DNA of 64,000 bases. Origin: Branchipolynoe longqiensis. Taxonomy: Eukaryota > Annelida > Polychaeta > Phyllodocida > Polynoidae. How positions within the stretch are numbered: the stretch's first letter is position 1; each line of letters opens with the position of its first letter. Location of the stretch: positions 75,426,781 through 75,490,780 of the forward strand of contig CM059199.1 in NCBI GenBank assembly GCA_030323885.1, given 5' to 3'. Position numbers and translations under genes: made by a program. The notes under the pieces are model-generated. The model did no database searches. It was not told the origin of the DNA and saw only the letters and a list, made by a program, of their open reading frames with translations. Shown here piece by piece: positions 52,554 to 62,517 of the stretch.

Positions 52554-53020
52554 AGAGAATTGTGTGTGGTATGTATGTGAAATGGTAGGCAGGTTGCTTC
52601 TTGGGGTTGACCTACATAATGCAGAGATGTAGGTTAAACGATGGACCCAAAACAGGTGCTGTTTGTAACACTCAATTTAGCCCTCTGTGTGAATTATAGG
52701 AACTAGTATAGTGTGTACAGTACCACCAACAAACTGTGGCTTCGTTTGTCTATATGTATATATATATAAATAGTTTGTTTGTGAAATGAGAAGAAAGACA
52801 AGGACTTAGTTTGGGTTCAGTTTATTCTCTTGCAGGAGAATATATCCCCTACCAAAAAAAGTTTGAAAGTGAGCGGAATGATTGTTGGCTTACGGCGTAG
52901 AGGAGGCGGGAAGGAGAGAATGCCTGCTCCGCAATGAATATAATTGAAGTTAAGATGGTTAGGAAGAAACATTTAGGGGGCTGGCGTTATTTATATCCAC
53001 AAAATAAATTATATAGTACA
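52554..53020. other. Spacer; last 38 bases match 42449-42487
   Basis: CGTTATTTATATCCACAAAA, TAAATTATATAGTACAT at 52983-53020 resembles 42449-42487, and similarity stops exactly where the 83 bp repeat begins at 53021. This may mark the left boundary of the tyrosine-recombinase element. Confidence 0.5.
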
Positions 53021-53103
53021 TGTAGTTAACGCAGGCAACGAGGACGACAAAGGGCGGATACAGTATTTATTCAAGAACACAACCGTTAGATAATGAAATA
53101 ACC
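53021..53103. repeat. 83 bp direct repeat, distal copy
   Basis: TGTAGTTAACGCAGGCAACG, AGGACGACAAAGGGCGGATA, TTCAAGAACACAACCGTTAG, ATAATGAAATAACC. The partner is at 53361-53443 with few differences. Confidence 0.88.
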
Positions 53104-53360
53104 CTATCTGGCTGGGCTAAGGCACCCTACCCAGTTCAATAAAATAAGTAAGTACAAAGGAATCTGAGGGGACAGGTGGTCCAGGCAGTGTCTGAGGTAG
53201 AAGTGGGCTCTGGTCAGGGCTTGGAAGCCTGAGGAAAGGGGAGGCACCACCTGATGGATTCGAACCCAACCAATAATCTCTTATTCAACAGTACTACCCA
53301 GCAACACCAGGCAAGGTCTCTGCACCTGATCTACACCAGCATATCCAGGATATATGTGTG

Positions 53361-53443
53361 TGTAGTGAATGCAGGCAATGAGGACGACAAAGGGCGGATA
53401 CAGTGTTTATTCAAGAACACAACCGTTAGATAATGAAATAACC
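53361..53443. repeat. 83 bp direct repeat, proximal copy
   Basis: It lies just downstream (minus sense) of the tyrosine recombinase stop. Two direct repeats separated by 257 bp after the recombinase resemble the B1-A2-B2 arrangement of Ngaro-type split direct repeats. An upstream A1 repeat was not identified. Confidence 0.85.
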
Positions 53444-53479
53444 GCAAAGGCGCCACGGACAGCAAGTCACCCAGCCCAA

Positions 53480-54422
53480 CTAAGTGTCCTCGAGAGCTGT
53501 CATGACACGCATATCAGCAAGAATACGCTCAGACAACTGCAAGCAAATATATTTAAATATGGTGTCGGATGTCCAATCCCCCTGGATTTTATCTCTTCAA
53601 GTGAAGCCCCCTGCATTGCCAGGAAAGTGCAGCCATCTTGGCGTAGAGAATTGCCGGGATAGTTATCAGGATTAAGCCCCGATAGCTCAGAAAAATGCTT
53701 AATGGTTGCCTGTACGGAATCATAAGACAATGGCGATAAGGTGCCGTCTGAGCACAGCACCAGAAAGGCTGGTGTATCCCTAGACGCTGGAAGTTCAGAA
53801 AAGTGCTTGGTAAGCCAATGAACCGCACATAAATTGGAATTGGCCACCTTAGCAACTGGTAACAACAGTTCACCTTGTTGGAATTGAATACTTAGACTTT
53901 CTAACAGTAATACTTCCCAATCATAGAATGTGAAATCTTTGCGTAAGAACATAGAGTCTGATGAGGTAAGCTGACACTTCATCAAAAGGGCACAAAAACC
54001 CATTAACAAGGCAATCCTCGTGGCTGTATGTCTCATGGAGTGTGAGAAATAAGAAAACATTAGAATTAATTCTTTAGCTAATAAGAGGGCAGTTCTTTTG
54101 ACTGCACAGCCGAGCTTACGTTTTGCCCCACTGAGAACAGTTTTAATAACATGTGATTGGCAATCAATAGGTGAAGTGCCCTCAGCTTTCAGTAAAAAAA
54201 TTGAAGAGCACTAAGGTAATTAGTGATAGAAGAATATTTCAAAAATTGGAATAACCAGGTTATATATAGTGCCACCTAGGTAGAGGTGCACGGTGTAGGC
54301 AGAAGAAGGCCTGCGAATTCCTTAATGAATTGCATGTAGATGCGCACCTGCATGCTATGTGTCAGCTTGAAATTTGGCGCGTAGTAATGATCCTGCAAGA
54401 TCTTCATGTCCTGACGCAAGCC
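53480..54422 (-). pseudogene. Tyrosine recombinase of a YR retrotransposon (Ngaro/DIRS-like), broken
   Basis: The minus-strand coding trace starts near 54422 after an acceptor-like TTTCTAG, so an upstream exon is possible. The N-terminal part (KLTHSMQVRIYMQFIKEFAG; WLFQFLKYSSITNYLSALQF) resembles a SAM-like DNA-binding domain. The catalytic part includes RHTATRIALLMGFCALLMKC, then SLRQDGCTFLAMQGASLEEI and a C-terminal GDWTSDTIFKY with the candidate nucleophile Tyr. Three breaks are visible: TAG at 54276-54278, a one-base change at the A7 run 54194-54200, and another at the C5 run 53578-53582. Where relatives have G-x2-RKS, this reads LLMKC, and the H-x2-R motif begins with N. It is probably inactive. 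No RT was found beside it; Crypton is the alternative. Confidence 0.75.
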
Positions 54423-54423
54423 T

Positions 54424-54966
54424 AGAAATTAATAAACTAACTGTCATACGTAATGAAAGAAATAATTAATAACGTGGCAATAATGTTGTTAACCAAAGTT
54501 TTAAAGTCTATTAAACTACATGTTTTATTATATTTTTCAAATCAAATGTAGCGGGTAAATATTAAGATATATATGATGAATATATTTTGCTTCTTAAATT
54601 AAGGATTTATCTGCTCATTTCATTTACCGAGCATGTCGAATATTTTCGCCAGCATTTATATAGGGTTGTTCTTCACCCCAACTCAGGCTACTGCAGCACG
54701 GGGTGAATCTTTGATCTACAATCACCCCAAATAAACCCTTAATTATAGACGTTACCAAGGTGACTATCATGGCTTATTTATCCTAATCTATTCTTACTCC
54801 TCTGTCTCTCGCTCTCTTTTTTCGCCGTCTGTTTACACTCACGTATCGTCTTTTACTGGGTAGTAAAGCACAAATAGAAAGTGGACCTTTAAAACGTCAT
54901 CCGGGCATTTCTCACTGTCTGGGTTCCCCATCCCACAACATATCCGCTCACGTGAGTCACTTCCGG
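54424..54966. other. Spacer right of the recombinase
   Basis: It could contain the upstream part of the same element, but no gag or RT motifs are recognisable. AT-rich to 54650. Confidence 0.45.
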
Positions 54967-55024
<58 letters not shown>

Positions 55025-55040
55025 GTGTCTGTGTCTGTGA

Positions 55041-55071
<31 letters not shown>

Positions 55072-55072
55072 C
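54967..55072. repeat. (GT)n-(GA)n compound microsatellite
   Basis: A GT run from about 54969 to 55048 followed by a GA run to about 55071. Confidence 0.94.
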
Positions 55073-55171
55073 GCCTCACCCTGAGTCAGCAAGGTCATGT
55101 AAAATATTTTGACTTTCTACACATAGTTACATTACAAAATAGATTACATTTAAATTACCCATTTGTTTTAG

Positions 55172-55517
55172 TTAAAGCTGCATAGTCCGATCAAAATCAA
55201 ATTTTCAAAACCAAACTAATTATCTAGATTTGATTTCACATATCTAACTTAGATACTTATTAAGCATTTGTGTCTGCGTAGAAGGCAATACTGAGTCAAT
55301 TTAACAGAACCTGTTACTGCAGAAGTCTATGGTGTCAGAGTTTTGGCAAGCTCGCCAAAACTAATTTTCCATGTTTGCACTCAAAATATCTCAAAAGTTT
55401 ACCATTTAAAATAAATGTAACTTTGAACTAGTGTAAAGTAGATACTAGTGATCGATCTAATATATTTATCTCAGAACAAATACAGAAATTCAAAACCATC
55501 GGACTATGCAACTTTAA
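55172..55517 (-). mobile_element. MITE-D copy 7
   Basis: TTAA at 55172-55175 and 55514-55517; termini AGCTGCATAGTCCGAT and CATCGGACTATGCAACT. It is close to copy 1 (12.7 kb), both having TTTGCACTCAAAATATCT. Confidence 0.88.
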
Positions 55518-56066
55518 TAGATAGAGCAATATGTAACTCGTTGCCGTTCCCAGACTGATAGGGGGTCAGGCAGCCTCCATGTTTATTGTTTATTAGATCC
55601 TTATTGAATCTGTATGGAGTGCATCAGATATGATAATGGTATCTGGTCAGGTTGCCATAACCCGGTGGTGGCTGGGATGTGGGAATGATGGGTGCACCCG
55701 AGCTGCATACATCCCTACTGTCCTGGAACCTCAAGATGGCGGCCATAAAGAGTAAAATAACAATATTCCATGGATCAATGACATTATGTACCTTCAGTAA
55801 CATCATGTACCTTCAATGACATGTCTGTAGGAGTGGTGGAGAGATTAAAAGTCTTGGAAAGCTGGCAGTCCGCATTGGGCCTTTCACATGACAAGAGGCG
55901 CTTTTGTGCCAGTGTTACATTCTGTGCTATAGCCACTATAGCCCACTTCACTATTAATTATTATAGACAGGCAACTACAGAACTCAGCCTACACCACACC
56001 ATTTCCTCTACTGCACTTTCTGGTATTTTACGGTTAACTTGTATTTCGTTCTAGCTCACTTCCATT
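55518..56066. other. Spacer with no assignable feature
   Basis: A 77-codon plus frame at 55821-56054 has no recognisable domain. ACCTTCARTRACAT is repeated at 55791 and 55810. Confidence 0.4.
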
Positions 56067-56068
56067 TA

Positions 56069-56567
56069 CAGTATAACCCCGTTAAACCAAACTTGAAGGG
56101 ACCATAGAAATTTGTTTGGATTAACCGATCATTGGTTTAACTGAGCTTTGGCTTTGACTTTGAGTAAGTGTGTATTGCACATGTAATATACAATGTATGT
56201 GGTCACTTTGATTATTGTTTTTTATGTATGTACAATATAACCCCGTTAAACCCTGCTCGGTTAAACCAAACGATCGGGTAATCCAAACTTGTTCAGCCGC
56301 CCGGCAAAATACTACCATTTATCATATAAAAAAGTCAGTGGGGTCTCAGATGACCTTATAACCACATGAAAGTTTGGTTTAACCAGACCGGAAGTGGCCT
56401 GAGGTCCGAAAATTTTGTTTGGATTAACCGATAATTTGGATTAACCGACTTTGGTTTAACCAACTTTTTTATATGATAAATGGTAGTATTTTTGCCGGGC
56501 CGCTGAAAAAAGTTTGCATTAACGAATCGTTTGGTTTAACCGAGCTTGGTTTAACGGGGTTATACTG
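56069..56567. mobile_element. pogo/mariner-like MITE pair, CAGTATAACCCCGTT ends, TA flanks
   Basis: The left end CAGTATAACCCCGTTAAACC at 56069 and the right end GGTTTAACGGGGTTATACTG at 56548-56567 are perfect inverted repeats, flanked by TA on both sides. A second left end starts at 56233 (CAATATAACCCCGTTAAACC), preceded by TA. From there to 56567 the element is a ~335 bp foldback whose arms (GGCAAAATACTACCATTTAT against ATAAATGGTAGTATTTTTGC) pair over about 95 bases. TA targets and CAGTA ends fit Tc1/mariner-pogo. No transposase. Confidence 0.83.
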
Positions 56568-56644
56568 TATAAAGGTCTGGTGACCACATTTTAAAAGGGA
56601 TTAGCCCATAGATTACAATGTGACCGAATAGTGGTTTACATCCG

Positions 56645-56956
56645 TAAGTTGCTTAATGCTTACAGTTATATACAGGCAGTGCACTTATATATATATAAAT
56701 AGTAAAATACACAGCGTAGGTTCAACAACCATACAGCATGTAGCTTATACAGGATCCGGGTCACAGCAACCAGTGTCATGGGGGTGATGAAAACGGGAAA
56801 TATTGCGCCTAGAGCAGGATTCGAACCTACACCTCTTGTCATTCCGGGGCTAGTGTGCTAACCATTACACCACCTATGCTCACTGATGCAATCACCCTAT
56901 CCACGCCTACCTGTCTATGTGGGTCCTTGCCGAGGTCAGTGTAGACTACTACATTT
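56645..56956 (-). mobile_element. SINE-C, full length
   Basis: GCTTACAGTTATATACAGGC, GTAGGTTCAACAACCATACA, CAACCAGTGTCATGGGGGTG, head region GATTCGAACCTACACCTCTT and CTAACCATTACACCACCTAT, ending CAGTGTAGACTACTACA. Unit length is about 310 bp. Confidence 0.84.
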
Positions 56957-57481
56957 TTTATCGGATTTGTACAACTTTATGAAGGGTAAAGTTCAATAGA
57001 CGGGATCACGGTTCCGACTGCGCTTGCGCTGAAAACGGAGTTGGCAGCAAAGCAAATGCGAATGGCCATTGAGTTTGTCGATACGCATAGGGAGAAACTT
57101 TGATTTTATTCAAAATGAATAGAAATACATAACAAGTTTGCATAAACATGCATGCACACATGCAATATAATGATCTGATGAATATAGATAAGACAAAACT
57201 AGCCATAGTTAAACATTTTGAACTAAGAAACATACAATTCCACACAAAACAATCAGTGATATCCACATCACCATGATTAATTCTTGTGTTAAATATTAAA
57301 ATGCCAAATGTGTCAACATACACTTGTTTCAGAGAAATATATAACCAATATCTGATTAACCCTACTAATTTTCTAGTTCTACATATGCCATTAACCATAG
57401 GATATAAATAAAAACATTAATAAAATAAGTAAAACTGACTCTGGCTATGGCTCTAACACTAATCTGAGTGCCCAGATTTGT
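56957..57481. other. Spacer with no assignable feature
   Basis: A 130-codon minus frame at 57006-57398 has no recognisable domain and AT-driven composition. Confidence 0.4.
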
Positions 57482-57795
57482 CTAAAGCTAAGATTCCTTA
57501 TACGCGGCATGAGGCATGCGAATGTTGTATATGCAGCATAGATATATGCCAACCCCCAACATTTGTTGGGGTTTTTCCTCCAAATTTGTGAAGGTGTGTA
57601 TTGGTTTCTATGGCAAACGCAGCAGCATTCGCATTCGCATGCCGCACCGATCGGTCCATGGGTCGATCCATTTGCCGCATTCGCATTTGCATTCGCACAT
57701 TCGGATGTATGGAAGCACCACTATTCATTTACATGCTTTTCGATTTTTATTCGCATTCGCATGCCACATACCGCGTGTAAGGTATCTTAGCTTTA
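57482..57795. mobile_element. MITE-R, 314 bp, TAAAGCTAAGAT ends
   Basis: TAAAGCTAAGATTCCTTATA (CGCGGCATGAGGCATGCGAA) at the left is mirrored by CATTCGCATGCCACATACCG, GTAAGGTATCTTAGCTTTA at the right, about 40 bases. The interior is rich in CATTCGCAT words. Single copy in the window. Confidence 0.8.
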
Positions 57796-58069
57796 ATCTA
57801 AATGCACATGGCATAAGATGTTCATATTATATTGATGTAAATGCAATGCTGGATAAAAGATTAATATCTTAATTTATTATATATATTTTTTTAGTTGGTA
57901 TTCTATGTTTCAAACAAGAGCTGAGATGAGCTGAAACTAGCACATTTCATAGTTGCACCCAGTGTATTAGCATGTGCCATGTGCTTCTTGCGCGTTTGTT
58001 TTGCTCTGACGCACCCCACAATGCACCGCGCCACTGGAGCGCTATTGCAGACAATTGGTTTTCGCCATT
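57796..58069. other. Spacer with no assignable feature
   Basis: No gene or repeat family recognised. Confidence 0.4.
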
Positions 58070-58178
58070 CAACTACTCCTTGCCCTATCGCAGTAATGCC
58101 ATGCCCCAGGCTAGGTACCAACAAGTATAAATTGTTATGTCATTGGTTTTAACTCACCAGGGAATCGAACCCACGATA
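58070..58178 (-). mobile_element. SINE-A fragment
   Basis: CCTTGCCCTATCGCAGTAAT, CAGGCTAGGTACCAACAAGT, GTCATTGGTTTTAACTCACC, GGGAATCGAACCCACGA, an atypical head. Confidence 0.68.
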
Positions 58179-58216
58179 TTTGGGCATCCCGTTCGATTTT
58201 GATATAAATAATATCC

Positions 58217-58535
58217 TTTTTTTTTTTTTTTTTTGGTCCATTAGTTGTTTAAGCAGGGGAAATTTCAGTCATAGATGACTGGTCTTCCTCATTCCACTGC
58301 TGGTCGATAGAAAGCCCGAGCCTACACTTTTACCGACCCAAGGGATTTTTAACCTCCCACACCACATAGACATGGTATGAGAGCAACCGGCCTTTGATGA
58401 CGCTGTAAGTTATACACAGTGGTGGAAATCCAAATTGGCAGCACTGGGGGCACGGGAAATCGAACCGCCGACCCTCAGATTAGGAGTCTGACCTCGAAAA
58501 AAGTCAGACACTCTAACCACTCTGCCACAGAGAAT
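58217..58535 (-). mobile_element. SINE-B, full length, tail type 1
   Basis: A T16 run (the poly-A tail in minus orientation), tail 1 (GGTCCATTAGTTGTTTAAGC), body, and complete head ending CCACTCTGCCACAGAGAA. It has the longest homopolymer tail among SINE copies here. Confidence 0.87.
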
Positions 58536-58680
58536 TCTGGTCCTTGTTTTATTTTACACCTGTGAAGCCTTGATTGTGGCACTAGTGCCGTATGAATATA
58601 GCTACTAGAATACTGCAAACAATCAAATGACAAAGGATACATGTATTGGAAAATGAAATGCATGGTTTTACACAAGACTT

Positions 58681-58960
58681 ACAGTTGCATAGTCCGATGA
58701 AAGTATCAATTTTTCAAAACCACAACAATTATCTAGATTTGATTCTACATATCCAACTTAGATACGAGTCAACTTATAAACCATTAGTTGTTGTATAGAA
58801 CGGGATGCTTAGGTAATTTACTAGAAGCTGTTTCTGCTGAAGCCTATGGTGTCAGAGTTTTGGCGTGCTTGCCAAAACTAATTTGACTTCAAACTAAAGT
58901 AACGTATATTACAACAATCAATCTAATGTATTTATCTCAGAATGTTAAAAAAATAGAAAA
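58681..58960 (-). mobile_element. MITE-D copy 8, internally deleted
   Basis: Left terminus CAGTTGCATAGTCCGATGAA, TATCTAGATTTGATTCTACA, CTTGCCAAAACTAATTTGAC (deletion), AATGTATTTATCTCAGAAT. The right terminus is lost. Confidence 0.78.
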
Positions 58961-58964
58961 ATTG

Positions 58965-59060
58965 TGTAAATACCAAGATACCTGTAACACTTACGGCTGG
59001 AAGACCAATGCTATGGCGCTGACAAAAGATTTACATGAATAAAATTAATTTACAACAAAG
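58965..59060 (+). repeat. Dispersed repeat P, copy 5
   Basis: TACCTGTAACACTTACGGCT, GGAAGACCAATGCTATGGCG, CTGACAAAAGATTTACATGA. It reads directly on from the broken MITE-D. Confidence 0.72.
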
Positions 59061-59335
59061 ATTTAACAAAAAATTAAATGGCACAGTTGTTTCAAATGGG
59101 CTGACTCGATGGGTTTCGATAATAATGCTCTATGCATCTTGTTGTGCTTAGCCTGGTGTCCAATCGGACAGACACCAAACAGGGACCACATCCGGTGCTG
59201 CAGGGGATGCTGGGAGGAGGGGGAGAGGGGGCTTGTTGATCTATGAGATGATCACTGCCCACATCCTTCCGGAGTGGTTTCCTATCCTGGTGACGTCTCA
59301 CTTTCTAAACAATTTTGTTGTTGTTTACTAATGAT
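59061..59335. other. Spacer with no assignable feature
   Basis: No gene or family recognised. Confidence 0.4.
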
Positions 59336-59465
59336 ATACCTCTCCAAATCCGGCCTTGGGACCGACTTTAAGTGGTCCATTTAGGGAGGTTGGAGGTTTA
59401 GGGAGTTAGAATATGGTTACAATGGTATTGTTGGGACCCAAATAAAGCGATCGATTACGTGTCGT
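59336..59465 (-). mobile_element. pogo/Tigger-like element fragment
   Basis: The reverse complement matches 18429-18612: CGATCGCTTTATTTGGGTCC, GGACCACTTAAAGTCGGTCC and GAGAGGTATATCA. Terminal bases are altered. Confidence 0.6.
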
Positions 59466-60106
59466 TGGGTTGCTCCGGCAAAATTAGTCTACATACAAGC
59501 AAATACGCAGTAAGTATAATAAAAACTGTGGTTAGCTTAATTATGATGCATTAGAGCATCATTATGGAAAGTTTAGACTTTCTTTGGTCCATTTTGGACG
59601 AGTTATTTGGTTATAAAAAACCAAGGATAGAATTCCTTCTCGAAGGAACGAAACCGATCATTAGCGGTTCTGTCAACACCCGTGTCACCGTGTGATTATG
59701 GGTAGAGATGTGGGCTCTGCCTCATCTCCTGTGGAAATTCTATCGTACTCTAATAGAGAGTAATGTTGGAGATGCTCCTGGGTTTCTTTTATAGACTCCC
59801 CACAAACTTTTTCAGGCGTTTCTCCGAGTTTCGTAGCATTTTCTCCAACTTGTTGACATAGTAGTCACAGGTGGGAGAAGTGTGCGGAACAGAGGGATGG
59901 GCGGGACGATACACTGGTCCCGACCCCGCGTAAGGTTTGGGCTTGACCCACAATCCACGCACAAATTTAGCTTATTACGCCTGTGTTATAACGGTATAAA
60001 CATGTTCTCTAACACCACTAGATGTCCAATTGAGTTTGAAACAACTATATTGTGACATATATATATATATACCGGGACTGACCAAAAATCTTTGTTTCAG
60101 TTCCCG
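59466..60106. other. Probable 5' non-coding region of the DIRS element
   Basis: Directly upstream of the gag-like ORF with no other family match. CCAAAAATCTTTGTTTCAG (ending 60100) looks like a splice acceptor seven bases before the ATG. ATATATATATA precedes it at 60058-60073. The element's left inverted terminal repeat could not be confirmed because the right end lies outside the window. Confidence 0.45.
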
Positions 60107-61444
60107 ATGGCCACGAAGCGGAGTAAGCGCGGTGCAGCAGCAGCCGAGGGGCGTGTTCCGAGTGGATTGGACGAGGAGTACGACTCCTCACCCGTGTTGT
60201 CGGCAGTGCCTTCGACACAGCCCGGGGCGCTTATTCTCTCCGAGGCGGACGAGGACATAGTGCCTGACGGCGCCGCGGCTCCAAATTGGGAGGTTCGGTT
60301 TGCGGCGATGGAGAGTCATATTATGTCTCTCAAACCACCGGTGTCTCTTAAACGGCGAATGCCGAGTGTCCAAGATGAATCATCATTTGAAGATTTCTCG
60401 GAGACAGACTCAGCGATGGAGCTTAAGGCTCCTCCTCCTCCTTCTCCTAAACGGAGGAAGAAGAAGAAACATATCATTTCTTCTGGTGATGATTTCACCA
60501 AAGAACGGGGGAAGACTGGACTTCGCAAAAAGCGGAAGACCAAGTCCAAGAAGAAGAAAGATTCTTCTTCCGATTCTTCCACAGATTCCACTTCCACGGA
60601 ATCAGACTCAGACACACAATATGAAGGTGTCTATGCTGCCATTGGTGGCAAAGTGGCTAAGAAAGTGGAGAAGCCAAAGGCTAAGCGTGTTAAAACCACT
60701 ACGGTTATGTGCGAGACCATTAATGGCCATTTCCGCACGTTTAAACCGGCGGAAATTATCTCCAAGTTAGGGGATGAATTAACAGGCATTAAAGGTGTTC
60801 CCAACTCCATCATTAAGGAGATGGATCGAGATGTCAATATGACGGATGACCGTAAGAAATTTGAGGGTGTGTTGCACACAGTGCATAAGGCGGTGCTTGG
60901 TACCCCAACAGCTATTGCTCCTGTGGCAAATAGAATGTAAAGAGAAAATAAGTTCTCGTCTTTGGCTAAGATGATGGACAAAAGAATTGCATTGTTAGCG
61001 GCGGTAGGTAATTACCTGTCGTACCGAAGATATGAGAATGTCTTCAAGTCGGTTTGCACAGATGCTGGCAAAGAAGTGGCTCGCTCAAAGAAGATTACGG
61101 ATAATGATGGGAAAGAGTTTACGCTCTTTCTCGCTCCAGAGCCGATTAAAGGGAAACCTTTAGATAACACGAAAATGTTTGGCGGTCAACTACAATACCT
61201 CTATAAAGAGGTAGAAACTGCAGCCAAGAGTGGCAAAAACAGGAAACAGGAAACCCCTCGTTTCAAAAGGTCACGAGGGGATTTTCGTCCACGACGGTTC
61301 ACCAGGGGAACCAGACCGGGCTCAAACTTCGGTCAAGCTTTTCGGGGCCGGGGCGCTCGCTCAGGCTGGACCGACAACACCGCACGGCCACTAGGCCGAG
61401 GCGTCAACTCGCCGAGACCCTTCCCCAAGGGCGGGTCCAAGTAG
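60107..61444 (+). pseudogene. gag-like ORF with one in-frame stop
   Basis: ATG at 60107 starts MATKRSKRGAAAAEGR. A near-cognate TTG at 60092 is in frame but falls in the putative splice acceptor, so ATG 60107 is preferred. The protein has an acidic N-terminus, a Lys/Arg-rich block (PKRRKKKK, RKKRKTKSKKKK) followed by a Ser/Asp/Thr tract, then a globular part. TAA at 60938-60940 interrupts the frame after codon 277; the same frame then stays open for 167 codons through FGGQLQYLYKEVETAAKSG to an Arg/Gly-rich end (RPRRFTRGTRPG, FRGRGARSGW), likely nucleic-acid binding, and stops at 61442. The continuity across the stop argues for a point mutation. Confidence 0.8.
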
Positions 61445-61467
61445 AGGTCAAAACACAGACATTATAA

Positions 61468-62517
61468 GTCCTTGCAGCCTCTAAAACCACACAAACTGTA
61501 AGCAACTTTGTGGCTGGCAATATTAATAATCATATTTCTGAGTGGCACAAAATTACTAGTGACCAAGAAATTTTACAAATAGTTAGGGGTGTTCACATTC
61601 CCTTCACACAAATTCCGGTACAAGGCAGGATACCTTTTCCTTATAACATTGAACCGGTTGAACGAGAGGCACTAACTAAACAGGTTCAAAAATTCTTTGA
61701 GAAAGGAATTATACAAAAAGTGACATACTGTTCAGGAGAGTTTATTTCAAACATCTTCTCGAGACCAAAGCCTAATGGCGAGGTTCGAATGATCCTGGAT
61801 TTAACAATCCTTAATAAAATGGTTGAATATCGACATTTTAAAATGTTTTCGCTAGATACAGCACGAGATCTGATTACGCCAGATGCGTGGATGGCTAGTG
61901 TTGATTTACAAGATGCATATTATACGCTTCCCATAAGGGAAAAAGACCGGAAATTTCTTCGGTTTCTTTGGGATAACCAACTCTATAAGTTTACCTGCAT
62001 GCCGAATGGTTTAGCTTGTGCTCCTCGTTTATTCACTAAACTGCTTAAACCTGTTTTCTCAGTAATGGCGCGGAAGGGTCACATAATGTTTCCATACATA
62101 GATGATTCCTTTATTATAGCATCAACACAAATTGATTGTGTGAATGCAGTTTTGGATTTATGTGCATTACTCACTAAACTGGGGTTTTATGTACATCCAC
62201 AAAAGTCAGGGCTTAAACCAACAAAACAACTCAAATGTTTAGGGTTTATTCTGGATACACAGTCTCTTACAGTGTCGATAACAGAACAAAAACTAATTAA
62301 GTTTATGAATACAGTGACCCAGCTTATTAAGTTACCAAAACCTAAAATTAGACAGGTCGCAGTCCATATTGGGATAATGATATCGTATGCACCCGCTATT
62401 CTATACGGGAAGGCCCATATTAAATCTCTAGAAATAGATAAAAATTTAGCGTTAACACAAACTAAAGGGAATTTTGAGCGAAAGATGTTTATTTCGCAAA
62501 GAAGGGGCTCAGGATAA
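61468..62517 (+). pseudogene. DIRS reverse transcriptase domain
   Basis: The frame opens at 61468, after TAA 61465-61467, and has a GTG at 61510; no ATG near the start stands out, so translation may depend on an upstream exon or readthrough. RT motifs in order, numbered from 61510: VREALTKQV region, FSRPKPNGEVRMILDL (about 86-101), ASVDLQDAYYTLPI with the first catalytic Asp at about 132, MPNGLACAPRLFTKLL, and YIDD at 196-199. SGLKPTKQLKCLGFILDT follows. This is the DIRS/Pao-like order. The frame ends prematurely at 62515 because a single-base change near 62490 moves the downstream coding into the next frame. Confidence 0.87.

Noticed and set aside
57006..57398. 130-codon minus-strand frame with hydrophobic stretches
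   Set aside because: No recognisable family, no splice context, and AT-driven composition; support is too weak for a gene.
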